Origin: Brevibacterium zhoupengii
Lineage (GTDB): Bacteria > Actinomycetota > Actinomycetes > Actinomycetales > Brevibacteriaceae
DNA: 64,000 bases
Assembly (NCBI RefSeq): GCF_021117425.1
Contig: NZ_CP088298.1
Span: 1,054,001-1,118,000, forward strand
Reading direction: 5' to 3'
Shown one piece after another: positions 38,556 to 48,011 of this stretch. Both the position numbers and the translations under genes were made by a program. Each line of letters begins with the position of its first letter. Position 1 is the stretch's first letter. Under the pieces are notes generated by a model, which worked only from the letters and a program-made list of their open reading frames with translations, was not told the origin of the DNA and ran no database searches.

Positions 38556-39869
38556 GTGAAATTGGATCAATCAACGTTGACCGACATCGATTCACTCCTG
38601 GCGGACACTGACGAGCTGCTGAGCACTCGCTATCCCGGCGACCGTGACGTCCGGCAGCCCGTGCACACCGTCTATGTCCCCGGGCATCTGTCGAGTCCGG
38701 CGCTGCCCCGCGAATGGGGTGCGCAGGCACTCGACTGCGTCGAAGCCCACGGAGGAATGGTCCAGCTGGCCGAACGCGTCATCATCGCCTCCCGCAAGGA
38801 GACGGTGGCACCCGACAGCCAGACGATGCCCAACCTGCACCAGGTCGCCCGGGAAGCGGAGATGCTCGCCGAGGCGGTCACTACGAAGCTGGCCACCGAA
38901 CCGATCGAGGACCTGCGGCTGGACTTCGAAGACGGGTTCGGCAACCGGGGCGACGCGACTGAGGACGACTGCGTCCGCCAAGCCGCACGCAATGCGATCG
39001 CGGGCCTGGACGAGACGGGTGCGCCGGCGTTCTTCGGCATCCGGTTCAAATGCATGGAGGCCGAGACCCGGGCGCGTGGTCTGCGCACCCTTGACCTGTT
39101 CCTCGCCGAGGTGATCGCCGCCCATGGATCCCTGCCGACGCAGTTGGTCCTCACGCTGCCGAAGGTGAGCACCGTCGCTCAGGTGTCCGCCATGGTCCTC
39201 GCCTGCCGAGCACTCGAGGCCCAGCACGGGCTTGCCGAGGGCTCGATCACCTTCGAGGTGCAGGTCGAGACCCCGCAGCTCATCCTCGGCGCCGACGGCA
39301 CCGTCCCGTTGGCACCGGTCCTCGACGCAGGAGCAGGGCGCATCACCTCACTGCACTACGGCACCTACGACTACTCGGCTTCGATGGGCGTCGCCGCCGC
39401 CTATCAGGCGATGGATCACCCGGTGGCCGACTTCGCGAAGAACCAGATGATGCTCGCGGTCGCCGGCACCGGCGTCCACCTCTCCGACGGGTCCACGAAC
39501 ATCATGCCCCTCGGTGAGCCCGAGGAGATCCATCGCGCCTGGAGCCTGCATGCCGGACTGGTCCGCAGGCACCTCAAGCGCGGCATCTACCAGGGCTGGG
39601 ACATGCACCCGCATCAGCTGCCCACCCGTTTCCTCGCCACCTTCCGCTTCTACCGCGAAGGCGCGGAGCGGGCAGCGACCAGGCTGCGCAACTACGTGTT
39701 CCAGGAGGACTCGGCCGTCCTCGACGAGCCGGCGACAGCACGGGCCCTGGCCCGCTACCTGGGCCGTGGGCTCTCCTGCGGCGCCCACACCGAGGAATTC
39801 GTGACCGGCCGGACGAAGATGTCGATCGCAACACTCAACCACATCGCCGCCACCGGCGCGGCCGAGTGA
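38556..39869 (+). CDS. DUF6986 family protein, HpcH/HpaI (citrate lyase/malate synthase-like) fold
   Basis: The 437-residue protein has features of the TIM-barrel lyase superfamily of CitE and malate synthase: LRLDFEDGFGNRGDATEDD (acidic metal site), FFGIRFKCMEAETRARGLRTLDLFLAEV (Arg), LTLPKVSTVAQV, FEVQVETPQLIL (metal Glu) and HYGTYDYSASMG (Asp). It is not a recognisable AceB or GlcB. Start is uncertain: GTG 38556, preceded by GAAAGAGAAT, avoids the terminator that an ATG at 38499 would touch. Between malic enzyme and ureidoglycine aminohydrolase, it is a candidate glyoxylate-condensing enzyme; this is inference. It may be co-transcribed with allE, 72 nt downstream. Confidence 0.75.
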   Translation: MKLDQSTLTDIDSLLADTDELLSTRYPGDRDVRQPVHTVYVPGHLSSPALPREWGAQALDCVEAHGGMVQLAERVIIASRKETVAPDSQTMPNLHQVAREAEMLAEAVTTKLATEPIEDLRLDFEDGFGNRGDATEDDCVRQAARNAIAGLDETGAPAFFGIRFKCMEAETRARGLRTLDLFLAEVIAAHGSLPTQLVLTLPKVSTVAQVSAMVLACRALEAQHGLAEGSITFEVQVETPQLILGADGTVPLAPVLDAGAGRITSLHYGTYDYSASMGVAAAYQAMDHPVADFAKNQMMLAVAGTGVHLSDGSTNIMPLGEPEEIHRAWSLHAGLVRRHLKRGIYQGWDMHPHQLPTRFLATFRFYREGAERAATRLRNYVFQEDSAVLDEPATARALARYLGRGLSCGAHTEEFVTGRTKMSIATLNHIAATGAAE

Positions 39870-39941
39870 TCTGCCGGCCACCTCGGCGGCCCATCACCGG
39901 CTTGTACTGACCAGCACCGATCTGAAAGAGACACCACACCC

Positions 39942-40766
39942 ATGACGACGACCGACCCCTACACCTACTTCGCGCCCACCGGCGGGCACCCGCCGCAGAC
40001 GGACCTGCTCACCGATCGCGCGATCGTCACCGAGGCGTACACCGTGATCCCGCGCGGCGTCATGCGCGACATCGTGACCTCGAACCTGCCCGAATGGACG
40101 GGGACCAGGTCGTGGGTGCTGAGCAAGCCGGTCGCCGGGGGAGCGGTGACGTTCTCCCAGACCATCCTCGAGGTCGCTCCCGGCGGCGGCTCGGAGAAGC
40201 CAGAGCCGCAGGCTGAGGTCGAAGGGTTCATCTTCCTCATGGCAGGAACGCTCGAGATCACCCACGAGGGCCAGGCCCACACCCTGAACCCGGGTGGTTA
40301 CGGTTTCGTGCCCGCCGGTTCGACGTGGAGTGTGAAGTCCACCGGCGCCGAGGCGGCACGTTTCCATTGGGTGCGTAAACGCTACCAGCCTGTGGCCGGG
40401 CTGACCCCGGAGGCCAAGTTCGGTCAGGAAGCAGACGTCGAGCCCGCGTCGATGCCGGGCACCGACAACCGGTGGCGCACGACGCGTCCCCTGGATCCGG
40501 ACAATCTGGCCTACGACATGCACGTGAACATCGTGACCTTCGAGCCCGGAGCTGTGATCCCCTTCGCCGAGACCCATGAGATGGAGCATGGTCTCTACGT
40601 GCTCGAGGGCAAGGCCGTCTATCGACTCAACGGCGACTGGGTGGAGGTGCAGGAAGGTGACTTCATCTCGATGCGCGCCTTCTGCCCGCAGGCCTGCTAC
40701 GCCGGTGGACCGGGTCGCTTCCGCTACCTGCTCTACAAGGACGTCAACCGCCAGGTCGAGCTGTGA
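39942..40766 (+). CDS. allE: (S)-ureidoglycine aminohydrolase, bicupin
   Basis: The 274-residue protein consists of two cupin domains (about 40-140 and 170-265). It hydrolyses (S)-ureidoglycine to (S)-ureidoglycolate and ammonia. Family marks are FAPTGGHPPQTDLLTDRAIVTEAYTVIPRGVMRDIVTS at the start, and in the C-terminal cupin FAETHEMEHGLYVLEGKAVYRLNGDWVEVQEGDFISMRAFCPQACY, holding the Glu, His, His and Gln manganese ligands. The upstream enzyme allantoate amidohydrolase is not in the window. A perfect terminator follows. Confidence 0.92.
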   Translation: MTTTDPYTYFAPTGGHPPQTDLLTDRAIVTEAYTVIPRGVMRDIVTSNLPEWTGTRSWVLSKPVAGGAVTFSQTILEVAPGGGSEKPEPQAEVEGFIFLMAGTLEITHEGQAHTLNPGGYGFVPAGSTWSVKSTGAEAARFHWVRKRYQPVAGLTPEAKFGQEADVEPASMPGTDNRWRTTRPLDPDNLAYDMHVNIVTFEPGAVIPFAETHEMEHGLYVLEGKAVYRLNGDWVEVQEGDFISMRAFCPQACYAGGPGRFRYLLYKDVNRQVEL

Positions 40767-40796
40767 AACGCTGACACACTGAGGCACTGAGACACG

Positions 40797-40831
40797 AAGA
40801 ACGGCGGACCACAGGGTCCGCCGTTCTTTCT
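40797..40831 (+). terminator. Rho-independent terminator after allE
   Basis: A perfect 14-bp stem (40797-40810 and 40815-40828, arm AAGAACGGCGGACC) with a 4-nt loop ends in GTTCTTTCTG. It closes the purine region and lies before the convergent mqo gene. Confidence 0.9.
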
Positions 40832-40877
40832 GTATTCAGCTGTTGTCAGCTCGTGCCGGTTGCCAGCTATCAGCCGA

Positions 40878-42353
40878 TCAGATCAGCTTGAGGGTGCGAG
40901 CCGTGTACTCGGAGAGCTCCTTGAGGAGGGTCTCGTCATCGGCAAGGCTGCGGCCCAGCGAGGGAACCATGTCCTTGACCTTCGGCTCCCAGGCGCTGTA
41001 CTGGCGAGGGAAGCAGGTCTTGAGCAGGTTGAGCATGATCGACACTGCCGTCGACGCACCGGGGGAGGCACCCAGGAGAGTAGCGATCGAGCCGTCTGCC
41101 GAGGAGATGAGCTCGGTGCCGAAGCTGAGCACTCCACCCTTCTTGGGATCCTTCTTCATCACCTGCACGCGCTGACCGGCCTGGATGAACTCCCAGTCGC
41201 TGGGGTCGATGTTCGGGATGAACTCGTGCATCGACTCGAAGCGGGCCTTCTTCGACGCGGCCAGCTCGGAGACGAGGTAGGTGACGAGGTCGGTGTTGTC
41301 CTTGGCCACATTGAGCATCGTGGGCAGGTTGTTTCCGCGCACCGAGAAGGGCAGATCGGTGAAGCGGCCGCCCTTGAGGAACTTCGGAGAGAAGCCGGCG
41401 TAGGGACCGAAGAGCAGGTAATCCTTGCCGTCGACGACACGGGTGTCGAGGTGAGGCACCGACATGGCAGGAGCACCGAAGGAAGCCTGGCCGTAGACCT
41501 TGGCCTGGTGGCGTGCGACGAGATCGGGGTTCGAGGTCCGCAGGAAGATGCCGGAGACGGGGAACCCGCCGTAGCCGCGGCCCTCGGGGATGCCCGACTT
41601 CTGCAGCAGCGGCAGGGCACCGCCGCCGGCGCCGTTGAAGACGAACTTCGCGTTGACCTTGTGGGTCTCGTGGGAGAGCAGGTCCTTGACGGTGACGACC
41701 CAGCCGTCGGAGGAGCGTTCCAGGTCGGTGACCTGGTGGCTGGTGCGGATGGTGGCACCCTTGTCGCCGACGTAGTTGAGCAGCTGGTGCGAGAGCGAAC
41801 CGAAGTCGACGTCCGTGCCGATCTTCGTGCGCGAGATTCCGTTGACCTGACCGGGTCCGCGGCCTTCGAACATCAGCGGCAGCCACTCGGCCTGGGTGTC
41901 CGGATCGTCGGTGTACTCCATTTCGGAGAACAGTGGATTGCGGACCATCTGCTCGTAGCGGTTCTTGATGTAGTCGCGTCCCTTCTCACCACGGCCGTAG
42001 CTGATGTGAGGGACCTGGTTGATGAAGGACTTCGGTTCTGCCAGGACGCCGTTGTCGACGAGGTGCGACCAGTACTGACGGGAGTGATGGAACTGCTCAT
42101 TGATCTGCGAGGCCTTCGCGAGATCGATGTGGCCGTTCTCGTCCTCAGGAGTGTAGTTGAGCTCGCACAGCGCGGCGTGGCCGGTGCCGGCGTTGTTCCA
42201 GGGATCGGAGCTCTCCTCGGCGACATAGTCGAGCTTCTCGTAGACCCGGATATCCCATTCGGGCTGAAGTTCGGTCAGCATGGCACCAAGAGTGGAGCTC
42301 ATGATGCCGCCGCCGATCAAGACAACGTCAACCTTTTCCTGCGTTGAGGGCAT
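40878..42353 (-). CDS. mqo: Malate:quinone oxidoreductase
   Basis: The membrane-associated FAD enzyme oxidises malate to oxaloacetate and passes electrons to quinone. The 491-residue sequence has VDVVLIGGGIMSSTLGAML (FAD), YEKLDYVAEESSDPWNNAGTGHAALCELNYTPE, VFNGAGGGALPLLQKSGIPEGRGYGGFPVSG, and FGPYAGFSPKFLKGG, all typical of Mqo. ATG 42353 is preferred; the in-frame ATG at 42365 directly abuts its purine run. With malic enzyme and possible malate formation from glyoxylate nearby, it gives malate a second fate. Confidence 0.95.
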   Translation of the reverse strand: MPSTQEKVDVVLIGGGIMSSTLGAMLTELQPEWDIRVYEKLDYVAEESSDPWNNAGTGHAALCELNYTPEDENGHIDLAKASQINEQFHHSRQYWSHLVDNGVLAEPKSFINQVPHISYGRGEKGRDYIKNRYEQMVRNPLFSEMEYTDDPDTQAEWLPLMFEGRGPGQVNGISRTKIGTDVDFGSLSHQLLNYVGDKGATIRTSHQVTDLERSSDGWVVTVKDLLSHETHKVNAKFVFNGAGGGALPLLQKSGIPEGRGYGGFPVSGIFLRTSNPDLVARHQAKVYGQASFGAPAMSVPHLDTRVVDGKDYLLFGPYAGFSPKFLKGGRFTDLPFSVRGNNLPTMLNVAKDNTDLVTYLVSELAASKKARFESMHEFIPNIDPSDWEFIQAGQRVQVMKKDPKKGGVLSFGTELISSADGSIATLLGASPGASTAVSIMLNLLKTCFPRQYSAWEPKVKDMVPSLGRSLADDETLLKELSEYTARTLKLI

Positions 42354-42569
42354 TTCGACTCTCATCCTTCGTCACTGACTACATGTATTCGACTCACAGA
42401 CTACTCTTTGCCTCACGCGAACCAGTAACCCGCCCCTGCGTACAGGAGTCCCGTGCGAGCAACCTCACAGCCGGCGATCGTCCGCAGTCACACGCATTTT
42501 CCGACCATTCGGACGTTTAGCCCGTGGACGCCTTGTGTCGCCCGCCACAGGATGTGCAAATATGGGCAC

Positions 42570-43655
42570 ATGTCGAATCGCTTCCTGCTTCGTGATGCCC
42601 TGGCCGAATTCCCGCCCTATGTGCCGGGCAAACCCCCGACCACCACACCGGGTCTGAAACCGTACAAACTGTCCTCGAACGAGAATCACCTGGCACCGTT
42701 GCCAGACGTCCTCACATCGATCACCGACCCCGGGCAGGTGCCCGCGAACTATCCTGACCCCAAGTCGACGAAGCTGGTGTCCGATATCGCGGCCCACCTC
42801 GGCGTCGATGCCTCCGAGATCGTGCCCGGTGCCGGAGCCTCGGAGATTCTCTCCGCGCTGACGAACATCACCCTCGAAGCCGGCACCTCGGTCGTCTACC
42901 CCTGGCCCTCCTTCGAGATGTACCCGATCCTCGCCTCGGCGCGCGGTGCCGAAAAGCGCCCCGTGCCCCTGCTCGAGGACGGTCGGCACGACTTCCCGGG
43001 CCTCGTCGCTGCCATCGACGACACGACCCGCCTCATCCTGCTCTGCTCGCCCAACAACCCGACCGGCCTGGCGATCTCGACCGCCGAGCTCGACGGTTTC
43101 ATGGCCGAGGTTCCAGCCGAGGTCATCGTCGTCCTCGACGAGGCGTACTTCGAGTTCGCCACCGACGCCGAGGTGGTCGATGGGATGGCCGCCTACCGGA
43201 AGTTCCCGAATCTGGTGTTGGCGCGCACCTTCTCCAAGGCCCATGGCCTGGCTGGCCTGCGCGTGGGATTCGGCGTCGCCGATCCGACGATCGCGACCGC
43301 GCTGCGCCAGGTCATCGCCCCCTTCAGCGTCACCTCGACGGCTCAGGCCGCGGCCGCAGAATCACTGTCGCGCAATGACGAGGTCCTCGTCCGAGCCAAA
43401 GAGGTCGCGGCCACCCGTGACCAGTTCGCCGAGGATCTGCGGAATGCGGGACTCACCGTCACCGACTCACAGGGCAACTATGTGTGGGTCAGCCTGCCCG
43501 ACGAGGACGCACAGGACTTCGAGGCCGCCTGCGCCGCGCAGGCCGTGGCCGTCCGGAAACTCAGCGGCGGGGTGCGCATCAGCATCGGACCCGATGAGGC
43601 CCTTGACCGGGTGCGCGAAGTGGCCACGAAGTTCGCAGCCTCGCGGACCGCATGA
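42570..43655 (+). CDS. hisC: Histidinol-phosphate aminotransferase
   Basis: This 361-residue fold-type I PLP enzyme transaminates imidazole-acetol phosphate in histidine synthesis; related enzymes also accept aromatic amino acids. Features are YKLSSNENHLAPLPDV, CSPNNPTGLAIS, VLDEAYFEFA, ARTFSKAHGLAGLRVGF (PLP Lys near 222) and VRISIGPDEALDRV. It stands apart from other his genes, so an aromatic aminotransferase role is possible. ATG 42570 matches the family N-terminus; a GTG at 42453 would add 39 residues without similarity. The stop overlaps the next gene by ATGA. Confidence 0.9.
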   Translation: MSNRFLLRDALAEFPPYVPGKPPTTTPGLKPYKLSSNENHLAPLPDVLTSITDPGQVPANYPDPKSTKLVSDIAAHLGVDASEIVPGAGASEILSALTNITLEAGTSVVYPWPSFEMYPILASARGAEKRPVPLLEDGRHDFPGLVAAIDDTTRLILLCSPNNPTGLAISTAELDGFMAEVPAEVIVVLDEAYFEFATDAEVVDGMAAYRKFPNLVLARTFSKAHGLAGLRVGFGVADPTIATALRQVIAPFSVTSTAQAAAAESLSRNDEVLVRAKEVAATRDQFAEDLRNAGLTVTDSQGNYVWVSLPDEDAQDFEAACAAQAVAVRKLSGGVRISIGPDEALDRVREVATKFAASRTA

Positions 43656-45052
43656 GCGTGACAGCCGAGATTCCGACCCAGGACCTGGAGGCTCAGCTGA
43701 GCCCCGGCGCCCTGGTCACCGACCGGGACGTCATCGACAGCTATGCCTTCGACAAGGCCCTGTTCTGCCCGGCGGGTCAGGCCCTGGCCCTGGTGCGGGC
43801 ACGCACGGTCGATGACGTCGTGGCAGTGATGGCCTTCGCCACACAGCACCGCATCCCCGTCGTCACCCAGGGCGCACGGACCGGCCTGTCCGGTGCCGCG
43901 AACGCCGTCGACGGCGGCCTCCTGCTCAATGTCGCAGCGATGGATCAGGTCCTCGAGATCGACGAGGTGAATCAGACCTGTCGCGTCCAGCCCGGGGTCA
44001 TCAACAAGGACCTGAAGACGGCGCTGGCCGAACACGGACTGGCCTACCCGCCCGATCCGGGATCGGTGGCGATCTCGACGATCGGCGGCAACGTCGCCAC
44101 GAACGCCGGCGGCATGTGCTGCGTGAAGTACGGCGTGACCAAGGACTATGTGCGGGCCATGACCGTGGTGCTCGCCGACGGGACCGTGACGAAGCTGGGC
44201 CGCGCAACGGCCAAGGGTGTCGCCGGTCTCGACCTGGCGGCCCTGTTCGTCGGGTCCGAAGGCACATTGGGCACCATCGTCGAGGTGACGCTGGCCCTGA
44301 AACCGGCACTGACGCAGCCGATCACCGCAGTGGGAATCTTCCCCGACACCGCATCGGCCGGACGCACCGTCACCGAGTACATGGGGTCGGGAGCGAATCC
44401 GTCGATGCTGGAGTTCATCGACGGTCCCAGCGTGGCGATGATCAATGACTACGGCGACTTCGGTCTCCCGGACGACGTCGGTGCGCTGCTGCTCGTGCAG
44501 TCCGATGCCAAGGGCGCCGGGGCGATGGAGGAACTCGAAGCCTTCCGCCTGGTCGCGGAGTCCAACGGCGGCACCGAGGTCTTCGTCTCCGACGATCCCG
44601 CCGATTCGCAGATGCTCGTCGCGGCCCGCCGAGCGGTCGCCCCGGCGATGGAGAAGTACGCCCACACCCGCGGTGGGGGAGAACTCGTCGATGATGTGTG
44701 CGTGCCGCGCTCCGCTCTCGGGGAGTTCTTCGAACGCCTGGCGCTCATCGACGCCCGCTTCGACGTCGAGGTCGCCACGGCCGGTCACGCCGGTGACGGG
44801 AACATGCATCCCTCGGTGGTCTTCGACGCCGGAGACGAGGCTCAGGTCAGCCAAGCGCAGGAGGCGTTCGCCGCGATCATGCAGCTGGGCCTGGATCTGG
44901 GTGGGACGATCACGGGGGAACACGGAGTCGGATTCCTCAAGCGCGAGTGGCTCGGGCGCGAACTCGATGCCGGAGCCAGGCTGATGCACACGCAGATCAA
45001 GGACGCCCTTGACCCGATGGGGATCCTCAACCCGGGGAAGATGCTCGGCTGA
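43652..45052 (+). CDS. FAD-linked oxidase of the GlcD/D-lactate dehydrogenase family
   Basis: The 466-residue flavoprotein has a PCMH-type FAD domain (VVTQGARTGLSGAANAVDGGLLLN, YPPDPGSVAISTIGGNVATNAGGMCCVKYG, FVGSEGTLGTIVEVTLAL) and a C-terminal FAD_oxidase_C domain (ATAGHAGDGNMHPSVVF, GTITGEHGVGFLKREWLG, LDPMGILNPGKML). Family members oxidise glycolate, D-lactate or other 2-hydroxy acids. No GlcE/GlcF partners are adjacent, so it is probably a stand-alone D-2-hydroxyacid dehydrogenase. It overlaps hisC by 4 nt and the convergent mmuM by 26 nt. Confidence 0.88.
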   Translation: MSVTAEIPTQDLEAQLSPGALVTDRDVIDSYAFDKALFCPAGQALALVRARTVDDVVAVMAFATQHRIPVVTQGARTGLSGAANAVDGGLLLNVAAMDQVLEIDEVNQTCRVQPGVINKDLKTALAEHGLAYPPDPGSVAISTIGGNVATNAGGMCCVKYGVTKDYVRAMTVVLADGTVTKLGRATAKGVAGLDLAALFVGSEGTLGTIVEVTLALKPALTQPITAVGIFPDTASAGRTVTEYMGSGANPSMLEFIDGPSVAMINDYGDFGLPDDVGALLLVQSDAKGAGAMEELEAFRLVAESNGGTEVFVSDDPADSQMLVAARRAVAPAMEKYAHTRGGGELVDDVCVPRSALGEFFERLALIDARFDVEVATAGHAGDGNMHPSVVFDAGDEAQVSQAQEAFAAIMQLGLDLGGTITGEHGVGFLKREWLGRELDAGARLMHTQIKDALDPMGILNPGKMLG

Positions 45053-45974
45053 GTTCCTGCACAGCCGCGGCCAAGCCGGCGATGTCGGCCGGTGTCGTCC
45101 GGCAGCAGCCGCCGATGATGCGGGCACCGGCCGACACCCACGGCGCCAGGGCCCTCGGGCTCGAGTCGAAGGCCGCACCCTCGCGCCACTCCATCGCCGT
45201 CGCATCGTAGGTCTCACCCGAATTCGGATAGGCGATGAGTGGCAGATCCGTGGCGCTGGCCAAGGCCGCCAGTGCCGGGGTCACGAGTGAGGACCGGACG
45301 CAATTGACGCCGAGTGCGCGGATCATTCTCGAGTCGGCAACAGCCTCGGCGAGGTCGCTCAGGGGTGTCCCGTCGGCCATGTGAGAACCATCGGCGAGGT
45401 CCCCCTGGTCAGCCAGGGTCACGCTCAGCCACGCGGGAATCCCGTACTCATCGGCCAGGCCGGCGAGCACCCGGGCCTCCGGCAGCGAAGGCTGCGTCTC
45501 GATGGCCAGCAGGTCGGCACCGGCACTGACCAGGGCCTCGATGCGGGGGCGGTGGAAGGCCGCGAACTCCTCGTCGCTCAAGCTGTAATCGCCCGTGTAC
45601 TCGGCGCCGTTGCCCAATGCCGCACCAAAGGGGCCGACAGACCCGGCGACGAGGGCATCGCCGGCCCCAGCCGCGATCTCAACGCTGCGTGCGATGAGAC
45701 GCAGACCCTCCTCGGCGGGGATCGATGCCCGCTCGAAACCCAAAGGGGTCGCCTGGTAGCTGGCGGTCGTGACGATCCGGGCACCGGCGCGGATGAAGTC
45801 GGCGTGCACCTCGGCGAGGGTGTCGGGGGAGTCCCGGAGCAGGGCTGCCGACCACAGCTCGTGGCTCAGATCGATGCCGCGGGACTCGAGCGCGGTACCC
45901 AGGCCGCCGTCGATGACGATAGGGTCGCCCGAGCGCACAGCAGCCTGGAGCAGGTGGATGAAGGTCTGGCTCAT
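45027..45974 (-). CDS. mmuM: Homocysteine S-methyltransferase
   Basis: The 315-residue zinc enzyme methylates homocysteine, with S-methylmethionine or SAM as donor in MmuM relatives. It has VIDGGLGTALESRGIDL, TTASYQATPLGF, SVGPFGAAL, AIETQPSLPEA, LGVNCVRSS (first zinc Cys) and ARIIGGCCRTTPADI (paired zinc Cys). The start is ATG 45974; the same frame continues far upstream antisense to tgt, which is a shadow. It is divergent from tgt with only 21 nt between start codons. Confidence 0.92.
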   Translation of the reverse strand: MSQTFIHLLQAAVRSGDPIVIDGGLGTALESRGIDLSHELWSAALLRDSPDTLAEVHADFIRAGARIVTTASYQATPLGFERASIPAEEGLRLIARSVEIAAGAGDALVAGSVGPFGAALGNGAEYTGDYSLSDEEFAAFHRPRIEALVSAGADLLAIETQPSLPEARVLAGLADEYGIPAWLSVTLADQGDLADGSHMADGTPLSDLAEAVADSRMIRALGVNCVRSSLVTPALAALASATDLPLIAYPNSGETYDATAMEWREGAAFDSSPRALAPWVSAGARIIGGCCRTTPADIAGLAAAVQELSRASSPG

Positions 45975-45978
45975 GCTC

Positions 45979-47255
<1,277 letters not shown>

Positions 47256-47261
47256 CCGCGG

Positions 47262-48011
47262 CTAGGCTGCTTCGCTTCCGCCGGGCAGCTCATAGCTGGG
47301 TTCGTGCTTCTTCACGAGTTTGATCACCCGGTAGGTCACGGGCATGAGAATGACTTCGACGGCGACCTTGTAGACGAAGCCGAAGACGATGTAGTTGATG
47401 AAGTCGAGGCCGGGGATGACCCCGGCGAAGGCGATGACGCAGAACAGCAGGGTGTCGACGAACTCGCCGACCCCGGTCGAGGTGAGCAGGCGGACCCACA
47501 GCTTCTGTTCGCCCATGCGCTTCTTCACGGCCACGAGCACATAGGAGTTCAGGAGCTGGCCGAAGAAGTACCCGACCAGGGATGCGGCGACGATGCGCGG
47601 GTAGAAGCCGAGGACGGCGGCGAAGGCGTCCTGGTTCTCATAGCCGGGACCCGGCGGTGAGATGAGGACGAGCCAGAACACGAGCGTCGCCAGGATCTGG
47701 AGTCCGAAACCGGTGATGACGGCCTTGCGGGCGGCCTTGAAACCGTAGACCTCGCTGATCACATCGCCGAGGATGTAGGCGATGGGGAAGAGGAAGGCAC
47801 CGCCGTCGGTGACGATGGGTCCGAAGCCGATGACCTTCGTTGCGGAGATGTTGGAGATGATGAGCACCGCGGAGAACACGGCCAGAATCACCGCATAGTA
47901 GCGTCCTCGGGAGGAGGCGAAGGCCGCCAGTCTGCCCGCAGCGCTCAGCGCCTCCGGGCCTCCAATGCTCGGTTCCTCCGAGCCCTCAGGCTTCGGCACC
48001 TTCTTCGACAA
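47262..48011 (-). CDS. yhhQ: Queuosine precursor transporter (YhhQ/VUT family)
   Basis: The 249-residue protein has about six membrane helices and the VUT-family motifs ISNISATKVI, FLFPIAYILGDVISEVYGFKAARKAVI, FFGQLLNSYVLVAVKKRMG, RLLTSTGVGEFVDTLLFCVIAF and VYKVAVEVILMPVTYRVI. Homologues take up queuosine precursors. The start codon is TTG at 48011, inside the 3' end of the upstream peptidase-YbaK gene (26-nt overlap), with GGAAGG about 9 nt before it. Position next to tgt supports the substrate. Confidence 0.9.
   Translation of the reverse strand: MSKKVPKPEGSEEPSIGGPEALSAAGRLAAFASSRGRYYAVILAVFSAVLIISNISATKVIGFGPIVTDGGAFLFPIAYILGDVISEVYGFKAARKAVITGFGLQILATLVFWLVLISPPGPGYENQDAFAAVLGFYPRIVAASLVGYFFGQLLNSYVLVAVKKRMGEQKLWVRLLTSTGVGEFVDTLLFCVIAFAGVIPGLDFINYIVFGFVYKVAVEVILMPVTYRVIKLVKKHEPSYELPGGSEAA

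Noticed and set aside
40860-42347. A 495-codon open frame on the plus strand
   Set aside because: It is the antisense shadow of mqo, whose protein matches its family end to end; the antisense product is Val/Gly/Asp-rich with no domain. Long antisense frames are expected in high-GC coding DNA.
43478-45217. A 579-codon open frame on the minus strand
   Set aside because: It runs antisense to the GlcD-like oxidase and the hisC end, has shadow-type composition (Arg/His/Gly) and no recognisable motif.
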